Notes: generated from the letters alone by a model not told the origin. A stretch of 16,904 nucleotides of DNA from Patescibacteria group bacterium (GCA_018818485.1 JAHIRX010000073.1:1-16904); one strand, 5' to 3'; positions 7,503 through 15,213 are shown, numbered from the stretch's first letter. Program-made: numbers and translations.

Positions 7503-9212
7503 ATGCCCATTGCAGAAAGACCTCAATCAAATATACAACATCCCGTACCTCAAAATATTATGGATGTTGAGTTCAAGCTTATTGGTGATTTAACCATGCG
7601 CCAGTTTATTTATCTCTTTATCTTTGGGTTAACAGCCTATCTTTCTTATATCCTCGTCATCGGTATTTTTAAATGGCCTACAGTTATCTTCTTTGCCCTT
7701 TTTGCTTTAGGTCTTGCGTTTGTTCCCGTAGAGGAGAGAGGCCTTGATGAGTGGGTTGTTAATTTTATTAAAGCAATAAGATTTCCAACGCAAAGAATAT
7801 GGAAAAAAGAACCCACAGTTCCTTCGGCACTTCTTCACGATAATATAGATATGGTTAGACAAGAGATGATTACGCTTGCGCCAACGTCTAGTAGAAGAAA
7901 ACTTGAATACTATTTGACTAGACAAGGAGAGAAAGAAAAGGTAGATCCTCTTGATATTCCTGAAAGAGAATATGTTATGAAGGTTAGAAAGGCTTTTCCT
8001 AATATTGTAAGACAATCAGCTGCTGTTGATGCAGTGGAGCATAGAGAGGAATTTGAGGCCCCTTCTGTGGGGGTTGCTGTTATAGATTCTCCTCCTCCAA
8101 TCTTTGTACCCGAGAAAATTGAATATGAAGAAGAGAAAAAAGAAAGAGAAGATGGGAAGATACGGGAGGAAGAAAAGGAAGTTAAGATCAGCGAACCTGA
8201 GGAGTTTGTAAGCAAAAAAGTAGATGAAGAGGGTGAGCAGAAGGTACACGTCGTGCAGGAACCTAAAGTTGTTGCTGGAAAACCTCCTGTAATTCAGAAA
8301 GAGCTTCAAGTTACCGAGGAAAAACCTTTAGTTGTTCAAAAGCCTAGGTTCGTGACTAAACCCAGAAGAGACGATTTTGAGTATAAACCTCTTATACCAG
8401 AAATGCATACCGGAAGAAGATTTGTTAATCTTTTGCCTTCTGAGGGTGAGTTGATTTTACCCATTAGAGGAGAAAAGGTACTAAAAACTTCTGAACAAAT
8501 TGAATCCGAGGAAGACGTTAAAGAAAAAGCTAATAAACTTCAACAGCTTCTTGAAAAGATAAGGCAAGAGGAAGGAATTACAGAGGTGAGAAGACAAGTT
8601 CAAAAGACAAGTGTTGAGGTTTCTGAAGAAAAACCTGAACCAAGTGTAAAAGAAGAGGTAAAAGATGTCGTTTCGAAATTGAAAGAACAAAATAAAGATT
8701 TAACTAGTGAAATTCAAAAATTAAAAGAACAAATTGGTAGAGCAAAATCTGAGTCCAAGGAAACCACTGGCCAAGAACAACTTCTCGTGAAGTTAGAAGA
8801 AGAGAAAGAAAGAATAACCTCAAGTTATTCAGAGTTAAGTAAAAGAGTTAGAGATCTTCAACAGAAGCTTGGGGAGAAGAACTTTACATCAACAGGCCCC
8901 GAGGCTATTGATAGAGAAAGAAAAAGAATTAAAGTGCTTACCAATATTCCAAATGTTGTTTCTGGTGTGGTGCGCGATAAAACGGACAAACCTCTTGAGG
9001 ATATATTAATGATTGTTAAAAACGAAAGAGGCGAGGCAGTAAGAGCCTTTAAGAGTGATAGTGTTGGTCAATACATTCTTTCTACACCTCTGAATAGTGG
9101 AAGATACACAGTTGAGGTATCACCAGTGAATAAGGTAGACTTAACCTTTGATATAATTCCTATAGAAGTTAATGGGGAAATTTTGCCCCCAATAGAAATG
9201 GTAGGAAAATAA
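7503..9212 (+). CDS. PrgI-family membrane protein with long charged coiled-coil region and C-terminal CarboxypepD_reg-like domain
   Basis: A 569-residue protein. Residues about 14-102 match the PrgI family of Gram-positive conjugation systems: VPQNIMDVEFKLIGDLTMRQF, two transmembrane segments (about 34-53 and 57-75), then VVNFIKAIRFPTQRIWKK. PrgI proteins sit beside VirB4 in conjugative type IV secretion loci, as here. Residues about 105-370 are polar and probably disordered, rich in Glu, Lys, Val and Pro, with an ordered-looking NLLPSEGELILPIRG at 309-323. A coiled coil covers about 380-458. Residues about 484-545 look like a carboxypeptidase-regulatory beta-sandwich (VSGVVRDKTDKPLEDI ... 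GQYILSTPL). Canonical PrgI is only about 100 residues, so this is a much extended version. It is the first gene of a three-gene operon. Confidence 0.82.
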   Translation: MPIAERPQSNIQHPVPQNIMDVEFKLIGDLTMRQFIYLFIFGLTAYLSYILVIGIFKWPTVIFFALFALGLAFVPVEERGLDEWVVNFIKAIRFPTQRIWKKEPTVPSALLHDNIDMVRQEMITLAPTSSRRKLEYYLTRQGEKEKVDPLDIPEREYVMKVRKAFPNIVRQSAAVDAVEHREEFEAPSVGVAVIDSPPPIFVPEKIEYEEEKKEREDGKIREEEKEVKISEPEEFVSKKVDEEGEQKVHVVQEPKVVAGKPPVIQKELQVTEEKPLVVQKPRFVTKPRRDDFEYKPLIPEMHTGRRFVNLLPSEGELILPIRGEKVLKTSEQIESEEDVKEKANKLQQLLEKIRQEEGITEVRRQVQKTSVEVSEEKPEPSVKEEVKDVVSKLKEQNKDLTSEIQKLKEQIGRAKSESKETTGQEQLLVKLEEEKERITSSYSELSKRVRDLQQKLGEKNFTSTGPEAIDRERKRIKVLTNIPNVVSGVVRDKTDKPLEDILMIVKNERGEAVRAFKSDSVGQYILSTPLNSGRYTVEVSPVNKVDLTFDIIPIEVNGEILPPIEMVGK

Positions 9213-9213
9213 C

Positions 9214-9921
9214 ATGCCCGAACAAATAACTGCCACAACTCAAGATCACTTGGATATTTTTGATATAAAAGATGATCTAGTAATTTTGAAAAACGGAGGA
9301 GTTTGTGCTGTTATTCAAACTACTGCTGTTAATTTTGACCTTTTATCAGAGATCGAACAAGACGCTATAATAGCAGCCTTTTCTATGCTTTTAAACTCCA
9401 TAACTTTCGCTCTTCAGGTAGTAATTAGATCTAGAAAACTTGATATTACTAAGTATGTTGATAAAGTTCGTAGGGTAGAAAATAAAATCGATGATCCCCT
9501 TTTAAAAACTCAAGCTGAAGCATATAGGAAATTTGTGCAAGAAGTAATTAAGAAAAATGAAGTTTTAGATAAGAAATTCTTTGTAGTTATTCCAACTGGA
9601 ATGTCTCCAATTAAAGAAGAAGGTTTAGGGCCATTTGATTGGTTTGCAAAACTTGTTGGTACCCAAAACAAAAGAGCTTCCAACCTTAATGTTAATAAAG
9701 TGCTAGAGAGGGCAAAGGTAGATCTTCTTCCAAAGGTTGATCACGTTGTTAAAGAGTTTAATAGAATTGGTATTAAGACAAAACATCTAACAACCCAAGA
9801 GCTTGTAGAACTATATTTTGATATTTATAACCCAACCGAGTCTCAACAGGGAACAAGAATAAGAACAAATGTAGAAGATTATAAGACTGCGATTGTAAAT
9901 CCAGCAATTATTGAGGAATAA
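9214..9921 (+). CDS. TraC-like protein (N-terminal-domain homologue of VirB4/TraC)
   Basis: The 235 residues resemble the N-terminal, non-ATPase part of TraC/VirB4-type proteins: DIFDIKDDLVILKNGGVCAV, then NFDLLSEIEQDAIIAAFSMLLNSI and a strand FALQVVIRSRKLDITKYV. It lacks a Walker A motif. Because the downstream VirB4 has its own N-terminal domain, this is a separate conserved partner and not a frameshifted piece of it. It probably acts at the cytoplasmic face of the membrane as a scaffold for the VirB4 ATPase. It starts one base after the PrgI-like stop, with AGGA at 9203-9206 as ribosome site, and stops one base before the VirB4 ATG. Confidence 0.75.
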   Translation: MPEQITATTQDHLDIFDIKDDLVILKNGGVCAVIQTTAVNFDLLSEIEQDAIIAAFSMLLNSITFALQVVIRSRKLDITKYVDKVRRVENKIDDPLLKTQAEAYRKFVQEVIKKNEVLDKKFFVVIPTGMSPIKEEGLGPFDWFAKLVGTQNKRASNLNVNKVLERAKVDLLPKVDHVVKEFNRIGIKTKHLTTQELVELYFDIYNPTESQQGTRIRTNVEDYKTAIVNPAIIEE

Positions 9922-9922
9922 A

Positions 9923-12160
9923 ATGGCTTTTGATTTTAACGTATTTACAATGTTTGATAAAAGCAAAAAGCCGAAAGGCAAAAATGGTGAGAGAGGTGTT
10001 CCTGAAGAAAAGACTCCTTCACAAACCTTAGCTGAAGGAATGCTTAATGTCAGAGATATTATTGCTCCGTCAGCAATTGAGGTTGATTTTAATCATGTAA
10101 AGATCGGAAATATGTATTATAGAACGCTCTTTGTGTCTGGTTACCCAAGATTTGTAGGGGCTAACTGGCTATCGCCCATAATTAACTTTGAGCATACTCT
10201 TAATATTTCGATGTTTTATTATCCTGTTAAATCAAAGGTGATTTTGGATGACCTAAGAAGGAAGATTACCGAGCTTGAGGCTACTAGTATGTCAAATCAA
10301 GAAAAAGGAAGGATCACAGACCCAGTTGTTCAAGCAGCCCTTGAGGACGCGAATTCTCTTCAAGAACAGCTCGTAAAAGGTGCTGAAAAATACTTTCAAT
10401 TTTCTTTCTATATTACAATTCCTGAATACACTCTGGAGGAACTTAACAGTGTAACTGCAAAGCTTGAATCTACCTTGGGAAGTCTTCTTTTAATTTCTAA
10501 AAAAGCCTCCCTTCAGATGGAAGATGGTTTTAGATCGTCAATACCCGCGGGGATGGATAAAATGCTGGTGACAAGAAATATGGATACAACTTCTCTAGCT
10601 ACAACCTTCCCATTTACGTCTTCTGATCTAACTATGGAAGAGGGAATTATGTATGGAATCAATAAACATAACGGTTCCTTGGTTATCTTTGATAGGTTTT
10701 CGATGGAAAACGCTAACACCGTTGTTTTTGCTACTTCTGGTGCGGGTAAATCATATTTTGTAAAACTGGAAGCACTACGGCTTATGGTTTTTGGTGCTGA
10801 GGTTATGGTTATTGATCCAGAAGAGGAGTATAGGGATCTTTGTGATGTAGTAGGTGGAAACTATATAGATTTTTCTGCTAATTCTAAGCATAAAATTAAT
10901 CCCTTTGATCTTTCTGGTATTGCTGAAGAGGGAGAAAATGAGTTAGGTCAGAAACTAATTTCGTTAATCACCCTCCTTAAGCTAATGCTTGGAGGCCTAA
11001 ACTCTACAGAAGAGGCAATCCTAGACAGATCTCTCATTGAGACTTACAGAATTAAGGGTATAAGCACGGATCCCGATACTCAAACAACTAAAGAACCCCC
11101 TGTCATGGAAGATTTATATAAGGTATTACTTGGGATGGCAGAACCAGAAGCTAGGGGAATAGCAGACAGGCTTGAGAGGTTTATTAAAGGTTCTATGACG
11201 GGAATTTTTGACTCTCAGTCAAATGTTGATTTGAATAGCAAGATGACGGTTTTTTCAACCAAGAACTTAGAAGACGCGCTAAGACCAATTGCTTTTTATA
11301 TGATTCTAGATTTTGTGTGGACAAAAATTAAAAAAGAGCTAAAAAAGAGAGTTTTAATTGTTGAGGAGGCATGGGTTTTACTACAAAACGAAGATAGTGC
11401 TAGATTTTTGTATGGAATTGCAAAAAGAGCAAGAAAATACTATTTAGGATTAACAGCAATTTCTCAGGATGTTGACGATTTCTTAGGATCTGAGTACGGA
11501 AAAGCTATTGTTACAAATAGTTCTATCCAAATGCTATTTAAACAGCACCCTGCTGCAATAGATAATGTTGTAAAAACCTTTTATCTTTCGGAAGGAGAAA
11601 AAAGATTTCTTTTATCATCTGGGATTGGAGATGGGTTATTCTTTGCAGGGGCTAATCACGTTGCAATTAGAGTTATGGCATCAGAAGCAGAGCATAAGCT
11701 CATAACTACAAATCCAGAAGAATTACTTAGGATTAGACAAGAAAGAGCACTAAACACAGATACCTTAGAAAAAGAAACTCCTCAATTACAAAAACCAGTA
11801 TACAAACCATATAAGCAAAGTGGTCCAGAGGAAAAGATGGTAAGTCCTCAACAACCTCCCATACCTCAGCCATCCAAACCAATAGCTCCTAAGGGAGATC
11901 TTGAAAACTCTCTAGCTTTAAGAAGTGAAGAAAAAAAGATAGTTCCACAAGGTACACAAAAAGCCGGGTCCTTCGACTTGGATAAAAAGAATACTCAGCC
12001 CCAGAAGCCTAAATATGATAACAATCAAGATTGGAAGAGAAAGAAAAATGAAACAGGTGAGGATAAAGAGGACAATTCTAATAGATCCCCAACAAGAGAA
12101 GAGATACTAAAGTCAGTAGAAGAAGACACAATGGGTAAGAAATCCTATTTAGAAGACTAA
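9923..12160 (+). CDS. VirB4/TraE-type ATPase of a type IV secretion-like system
   Basis: Hexameric P-loop ATPase that energises type IV secretion or pilus assembly at the inner face of the membrane. I start it at ATG 9923 (745 residues), not the in-frame TTG at 9911, because GAGGA at 9913-9917 is a good Shine-Dalgarno for 9923; the gap to the upstream stop is then one base. Residues about 45-215 are the VirB4 N-terminal domain; ATSGAGKSYF (Walker A, 271-277), INPFDL (325-330), VLIVEEAW (Walker B with catalytic Glu, 477-484), AISQDVDDFL and GDGLFFAGANHVAI complete the ATPase. Residues about 605-745 form an unusual Pro/Gln/Lys/Glu-rich, likely disordered tail. The gene ends in a three-base stop-codon overlap with convergent dnaN. 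No VirD4, VirB6 or relaxase gene is in the window. Confidence 0.92.
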   Translation: MAFDFNVFTMFDKSKKPKGKNGERGVPEEKTPSQTLAEGMLNVRDIIAPSAIEVDFNHVKIGNMYYRTLFVSGYPRFVGANWLSPIINFEHTLNISMFYYPVKSKVILDDLRRKITELEATSMSNQEKGRITDPVVQAALEDANSLQEQLVKGAEKYFQFSFYITIPEYTLEELNSVTAKLESTLGSLLLISKKASLQMEDGFRSSIPAGMDKMLVTRNMDTTSLATTFPFTSSDLTMEEGIMYGINKHNGSLVIFDRFSMENANTVVFATSGAGKSYFVKLEALRLMVFGAEVMVIDPEEEYRDLCDVVGGNYIDFSANSKHKINPFDLSGIAEEGENELGQKLISLITLLKLMLGGLNSTEEAILDRSLIETYRIKGISTDPDTQTTKEPPVMEDLYKVLLGMAEPEARGIADRLERFIKGSMTGIFDSQSNVDLNSKMTVFSTKNLEDALRPIAFYMILDFVWTKIKKELKKRVLIVEEAWVLLQNEDSARFLYGIAKRARKYYLGLTAISQDVDDFLGSEYGKAIVTNSSIQMLFKQHPAAIDNVVKTFYLSEGEKRFLLSSGIGDGLFFAGANHVAIRVMASEAEHKLITTNPEELLRIRQERALNTDTLEKETPQLQKPVYKPYKQSGPEEKMVSPQQPPIPQPSKPIAPKGDLENSLALRSEEKKIVPQGTQKAGSFDLDKKNTQPQKPKYDNNQDWKRKKNETGEDKEDNSNRSPTREEILKSVEEDTMGKKSYLED

Positions 12161-13263
12161 ATTTGCATCGGCATTATGATGTGAACAAAGTCTTTGTATC
12201 CCTCAGGTAGAAACATACATGGTGCCACATTTCCGTTTGTACTGAAGTTTACCTTTTCTGACTTAACATTTTGAAGAAAGTCTAAAAGATATTTTGCATT
12301 AAATGCTATTTCAATTAGCTCTCCGTCTACACCTGCCTTTAAGTTACTCTCATGTTGACCCGTTTCTTCTGAAAGAGAAGTTACCTTAATGCTTCCTTCA
12401 GGATCAAATCTTACTTTTATTGTATTGTTTCCAAGTTGAGCAAACACACTTGTTAGTCTTACCGCCTCAGCAAACTCCTCTGAGATAAACTCTACTTTAA
12501 CCATTGATTCTGATGGGATGATTCTTTTGTAATCAGGATATTCTCCATCTAATATTCTTGTTGCAATCATAGTATCTTCTGATTTGAATAGAGCTAAGTT
12601 TTCATCTTTGTTTAATACAAATTCAATTGGTTCTATCGATGTTGCAAATATTTTTGCTACCTCAACTAGTGTTTTTGTGGGGATAACGACCGTAAAGTCA
12701 TCTAAGTTTGATTTAATACTTAATGTTTTTTCTGAAAGTCTAAAACCATCTGTACAGGCTACAGTTAGTTTGTTTTTTGAAAAGTTGATATAGACACCTG
12801 TAAATATCGGTCTTGAAGTATCCATTCCTGATGCAAAGGAAACAAGTCCCATTATTTCGTCGAAAGTTGTTGGATCTAGCTTTAGTGAGTCTAACTTTTT
12901 GGGAAAATCAGGGAGAGCAGGAAAATCGTTTGCTGAAGACCCATTAAGTTTTGATTTTGTACTTTTTGAACTAATGGTTAGTATCTCGTCTGTCTCTGTT
13001 GCCTTTATATTTCCAGCAGGTAAGTTTGTTACGAAATCTCTAAGTAGTCTTGCTGGTACTGTTGTGGACCCCTCCTCATCAATTGAGGCATTGATGTGAG
13101 TAACAATTGCAGTTTCTAAATTAGTTGCAGAAAGTTTTAGTCTTCCTTTTTCTGTGGAGATTAATACATTACTTAAAATTGGTAGGGAGCTTTTTGTAGG
13201 TATAGCTCTCATTATGGTTTGAAGACCTCTCGATAAATTTTCTTGTGTGCATGAGAATTTCAT
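12157..13263 (-). CDS. dnaN: DNA polymerase III beta subunit (sliding clamp)
   Basis: Dimeric ring that holds the replicative polymerase on DNA. At 368 residues it is full length for the family (three repeated clamp domains). Family features: MKFSCTQENLSRGLQTIMRAIPTKSSLPILSNVLI at the start, the central FASGMDTSRPIFTGVYINF segment, RILDGEYPDYKRIIP, and the C-terminal MPMQI (usually MPMRL). Its ATG overlaps the jag stop as ATGA (13260-13263), so it is translated as the last gene of the rpmH-rnpA-yidD-yidC-jag series. In most bacteria dnaN instead follows dnaA; here dnaA is not in the window. The stop codon overlaps that of the convergent VirB4 gene. Confidence 0.97.
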   Translation of the reverse strand: MKFSCTQENLSRGLQTIMRAIPTKSSLPILSNVLISTEKGRLKLSATNLETAIVTHINASIDEEGSTTVPARLLRDFVTNLPAGNIKATETDEILTISSKSTKSKLNGSSANDFPALPDFPKKLDSLKLDPTTFDEIMGLVSFASGMDTSRPIFTGVYINFSKNKLTVACTDGFRLSEKTLSIKSNLDDFTVVIPTKTLVEVAKIFATSIEPIEFVLNKDENLALFKSEDTMIATRILDGEYPDYKRIIPSESMVKVEFISEEFAEAVRLTSVFAQLGNNTIKVRFDPEGSIKVTSLSEETGQHESNLKAGVDGELIEIAFNAKYLLDFLQNVKSEKVNFSTNGNVAPCMFLPEGYKDFVHIIMPMQI

Positions 13264-13709
13264 TTTTTATTTGGTTTTAGTACTACTCTACGATTTATAC
13301 CTTCTCCCGTACTTTCTGAATCAACATCGTCATACTCTGATACGAAAGTATGAACCTGTCTTCTTTCCCAAGGATTCATTCTAGGAAGCTCTATCTCTTT
13401 TTCAAAAAATCTTACTTTATCTATGAACTTACGAGCTAGATTTTTAATTTTATCTGCTTTCTGATTCTTATACCCGTTTATATCTACGTTTAATACAATC
13501 TGCTCACCTGTTTTTCTAAAGATTATCAGTCTAAGAATACTTTGGAGGGCATCTAAGGACTGACCTCTAAAACCAATTAGAAAGTTAAGCTCCTCCCCAT
13601 CTATAGTTACTAGATATACCCCATCTTCAGGGCTACTAATTTCACAATCAGGATCAATTCGTAAAAATCCAAATATATTCGTAAGTGCTTCTTCTATAAC
13701 ATCCTGCAT
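13260..13709 (-). CDS. jag: Jag/KhpB (EloR-type) KH-R3H RNA-binding protein
   Basis: Cytoplasmic RNA-binding protein which in Firmicutes affects cell elongation and envelope synthesis. The 149 residues contain a KH domain with the GxxG loop GFRG at 46-49 and an R3H domain with R116xxxH120 in WERRQVHTFVSEY, ending STGEGINRRVVLKP as in other Jag proteins. The N-terminal Jag_N domain found in many homologues is missing, leaving the minimal KH-R3H form. It follows yidC after 30 bases, of which 20 are very GC-rich, and has no evident Shine-Dalgarno site. Its stop overlaps the dnaN start. Confidence 0.93.
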   Translation of the reverse strand: MQDVIEEALTNIFGFLRIDPDCEISSPEDGVYLVTIDGEELNFLIGFRGQSLDALQSILRLIIFRKTGEQIVLNVDINGYKNQKADKIKNLARKFIDKVRFFEKEIELPRMNPWERRQVHTFVSEYDDVDSESTGEGINRRVVLKPNKK

Positions 13710-13717
13710 AATAATTT

Positions 13718-13747
13718 AGGGAGCTGCCTCGGGGCGGGTTTATCCCT
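13718..13747 (-). promoter_or_regulatory. GC-rich structured spacer between yidC and jag
   Basis: Positions 13719-13738 contain 17 G/C of 20 in a strongly AT-rich region. TCCCT (13743-13747) can pair with AGGGA (13718-13722), enclosing a smaller GCC/GGC hairpin (13726-13728 with 13733-13735). The yidC stop codon lies inside the structure. Function unknown; no T run follows, so it is not a standard terminator. Confidence 0.35.
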
Positions 13748-14519
13748 CCTTAGTTTTAACAAATTTTAATTTAGCAATCCAGGGTTTTAGACCTCCCCAC
13801 CCACTGAAGTAGTAAGTCTGACCTATCTGAAAGATTGTTGAGATCATAATATAAAGCATTACTCCTGAAGGTAGTGTTAATCCAAAGACAAAAAACATGA
13901 TAGGCATGATATACATATTTTGTTTTTGCATTGATGCAATCATGTCGTCTGCTTGTTCTGGAGTTTTTTTGGCTAGCTTTTCAGACATTTTAGAATATGG
14001 GAGCATCATTTTACTTGCCAAAAATTGTAAGCCTACAGTTAATAGAGTAACGATTAAATAAGGATCTGGTTTTGTTAGATCAAGGTATAAAAATCCTGTT
14101 TTTAACATTTCTTCAACTTCAAACTTAAGGCTACTAAAATATATCCTGTCGTTTAGAAGTGAAAGATCAGTAGATGTTGTAAATGTGGTTATTGTCCTAT
14201 AAACAGCAATTAATAAAACAAAAGTGATTATCGTTGTAACACAACCCGCACCTGGATTAATTCCGTGTTTTTTAAATAGCTCCATCTGAAGTTCTGCCTG
14301 TTTTTGTTTGTCATATTTATATTTCTTTTTAAGTTTTTCTAGTTGGGGTTGAATTTCCCTTTGTTTCTTATTCATCTTTAAAGCAGGGATAGTTGCAGGA
14401 ATCAAAATACTTTTTGCCAAAAGAGTGAAGGTAATAATCGATAGGCCTAAATTCCCAGTTAACTGGTAAAGCGAGACGAGCAGATTAAATATCGGATTTA
14501 ATATAAATGTATCCCACAT
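13740..14519 (-). CDS. yidC: YidC/Oxa1-family membrane protein insertase
   Basis: Inserts and folds membrane proteins, alone or with SecYEG. The 259 residues are of the short Oxa1/SpoIIIJ type, lacking the large periplasmic domain of proteobacterial YidC and any lipobox cysteine. Family signatures: ALKMNKKQREIQPQLEKLKKKYK (cytoplasmic hairpin), ELFKKHGINPGAGC, and the late MYIMPIMFFVFGLTLPSGVMLYIMISTIFQIGQ. About five membrane segments are expected. The conserved hydrophilic-groove arginine of the first core helix appears as Lys36 (FTLLAKSILIP), a charge-preserving change. It follows yidD after eight bases with no Shine-Dalgarno site. Confidence 0.94.
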   Translation of the reverse strand: MWDTFILNPIFNLLVSLYQLTGNLGLSIITFTLLAKSILIPATIPALKMNKKQREIQPQLEKLKKKYKYDKQKQAELQMELFKKHGINPGAGCVTTIITFVLLIAVYRTITTFTTSTDLSLLNDRIYFSSLKFEVEEMLKTGFLYLDLTKPDPYLIVTLLTVGLQFLASKMMLPYSKMSEKLAKKTPEQADDMIASMQKQNMYIMPIMFFVFGLTLPSGVMLYIMISTIFQIGQTYYFSGWGGLKPWIAKLKFVKTKEG

Positions 14520-14527
14520 AACTTTGG

Positions 14528-14743
14528 TTATTCTACAGGATCTACCCCACCTTTGTTAAATGGATTACATCTTAGAATTCTTTTTATTCCCATAAGACTA
14601 CCTTTAAATACTCCATATTTTTCTATAGCCTGGTAAGTATACTCGGAGCAACTCGGTTTAAAAATACAGGTGTTTATCCCAAAGTTAGCTGGGGAGAGAT
14701 ACTTTTTGTAGAACTTGATTAAAATCAGTATTAATTTCTTCAT
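14528..14743 (-). CDS. yidD: YidD membrane insertion efficiency factor
   Basis: Small membrane-associated helper of YidC. The 71 residues match the family throughout: N-terminal amphipathic helix MKKLILILIKFYKKYLSP, then FKPSCSEYTYQAIEKYG, KGSLMGIKRILRCNPFNKGG and DPVE. Conserved cysteines are C26, C32 and C59. The start at 14743 places the first 59 bases inside the 3' end of rnpA in another frame; the match of the N-terminus to the family shows the overlap is real. Overlapping rnpA-yidD pairs are common in bacteria. Confidence 0.95.
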   Translation of the reverse strand: MKKLILILIKFYKKYLSPANFGINTCIFKPSCSEYTYQAIEKYGVFKGSLMGIKRILRCNPFNKGGVDPVE

Positions 14744-15035
14744 ATTTTTTATCTAAAGAACTAGCTTTTGGATGAATTACTATCCACAAGTTACCCTTAT
14801 CTATCTTTTCAAAGTTTTTTCTAATTACTTCTCTAAATACTCGTTTTACTCTATTTCTTTTTGTAGCTTTTTTTGCTGTTTTAGTTGATACAACAATACC
14901 TACTTTAGTAGGTCCTTCATAATTTCTCGGTTTTGAGAAATATATATGGAAAAACTGTCCTTCGTAGTATTCTCCATATTTTCTAGCTACATTAAATTCA
15001 AAAGTGCTGGTAATTCGATGAATTCTTTTTAACAT
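14685..15035 (-). CDS. rnpA: Ribonuclease P protein component
   Basis: Protein cofactor of RNase P, which trims the 5' ends of tRNA precursors. The 116 residues have the usual length and the basic signature KKATKRNRVKRVFRE (about 55-69), with a typical VGIVVSTKTAKKA strand before it. It follows rpmH after 22 bases. That short gap contains TATACT seven bases before the ATG, so rnpA may also have its own leaderless transcript. The 3' end overlaps yidD by 59 bases. Confidence 0.95.
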   Translation of the reverse strand: MLKRIHRITSTFEFNVARKYGEYYEGQFFHIYFSKPRNYEGPTKVGIVVSTKTAKKATKRNRVKRVFREVIRKNFEKIDKGNLWIVIHPKASSLDKKYEEINTDFNQVLQKVSLPS

Positions 15036-15042
15036 TATTTAA

Positions 15043-15048
15043 AGTATA
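15043..15048 (-). promoter_or_regulatory. Possible -10 box before rnpA
   Basis: TATACT on the minus strand lies seven bases before the rnpA ATG, in the gap after rpmH. No convincing -35 box is present at the usual spacing, so this is a weaker case than the other leaderless-type promoters. Confidence 0.4.
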
Positions 15049-15057
15049 GCAGGGGAA

Positions 15058-15213
15058 TTATTTTTTCTTTCTGAGGATTGCAAGTCTTTTTCTTCCCTTT
15101 TTCATTCTTCTTTTAAGTATATTTTTACCACCAGGGCTTCTCATTCTCTTTAGAAAACCATGTTTTTTAACTCTTTTTCGCTTTTTTGGTTGCCACGTTC
15201 TCTTAGTAGACAT
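15058..15213 (-). CDS. rpmH: 50S ribosomal protein L34 (bL34)
   Basis: A 51-residue, very basic protein of the large ribosomal subunit. The translation begins MSTKRTWQPKKRKRVKKHGF and continues with LKRMRSPGGKNILKRRMKKG then RKRLAIL, the complete bL34 pattern, with three extra residues (two after the initial Met and a KKK tail). The ATG at 15213 is read from a TATAAA box 11 bases upstream, without a Shine-Dalgarno site. It heads the rpmH-rnpA-yidD-yidC-jag-dnaN series. The gene is short but unmistakable. Confidence 0.97.
   Translation of the reverse strand: MSTKRTWQPKKRKRVKKHGFLKRMRSPGGKNILKRRMKKGRKRLAILRKKK

Noticed and set aside
8016..8309. Minus-strand frames opposite the PrgI-like gene
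   Set aside because: Phe/Leu/Ser-rich translations are the usual mirror of Lys/Glu-rich coding sequence, without promoter or ribosome site.
9911..9913. TTG as VirB4 start
   Set aside because: It lies inside the upstream gene's end, and GAGGA at 9913-9917 is correctly spaced for the ATG at 9923.
9214..12160. One VirB4 gene split by a frameshift
   Set aside because: The downstream gene has its own complete N-terminal domain and Shine-Dalgarno site, and the upstream gene matches a separate TraC-like family.
14780..14788. DnaA-box-like CTATCCACA as an origin signal
   Set aside because: A single imperfect copy within rnpA, with no cluster of boxes or AT-rich unwinding element that I could see; chance is the simplest explanation.
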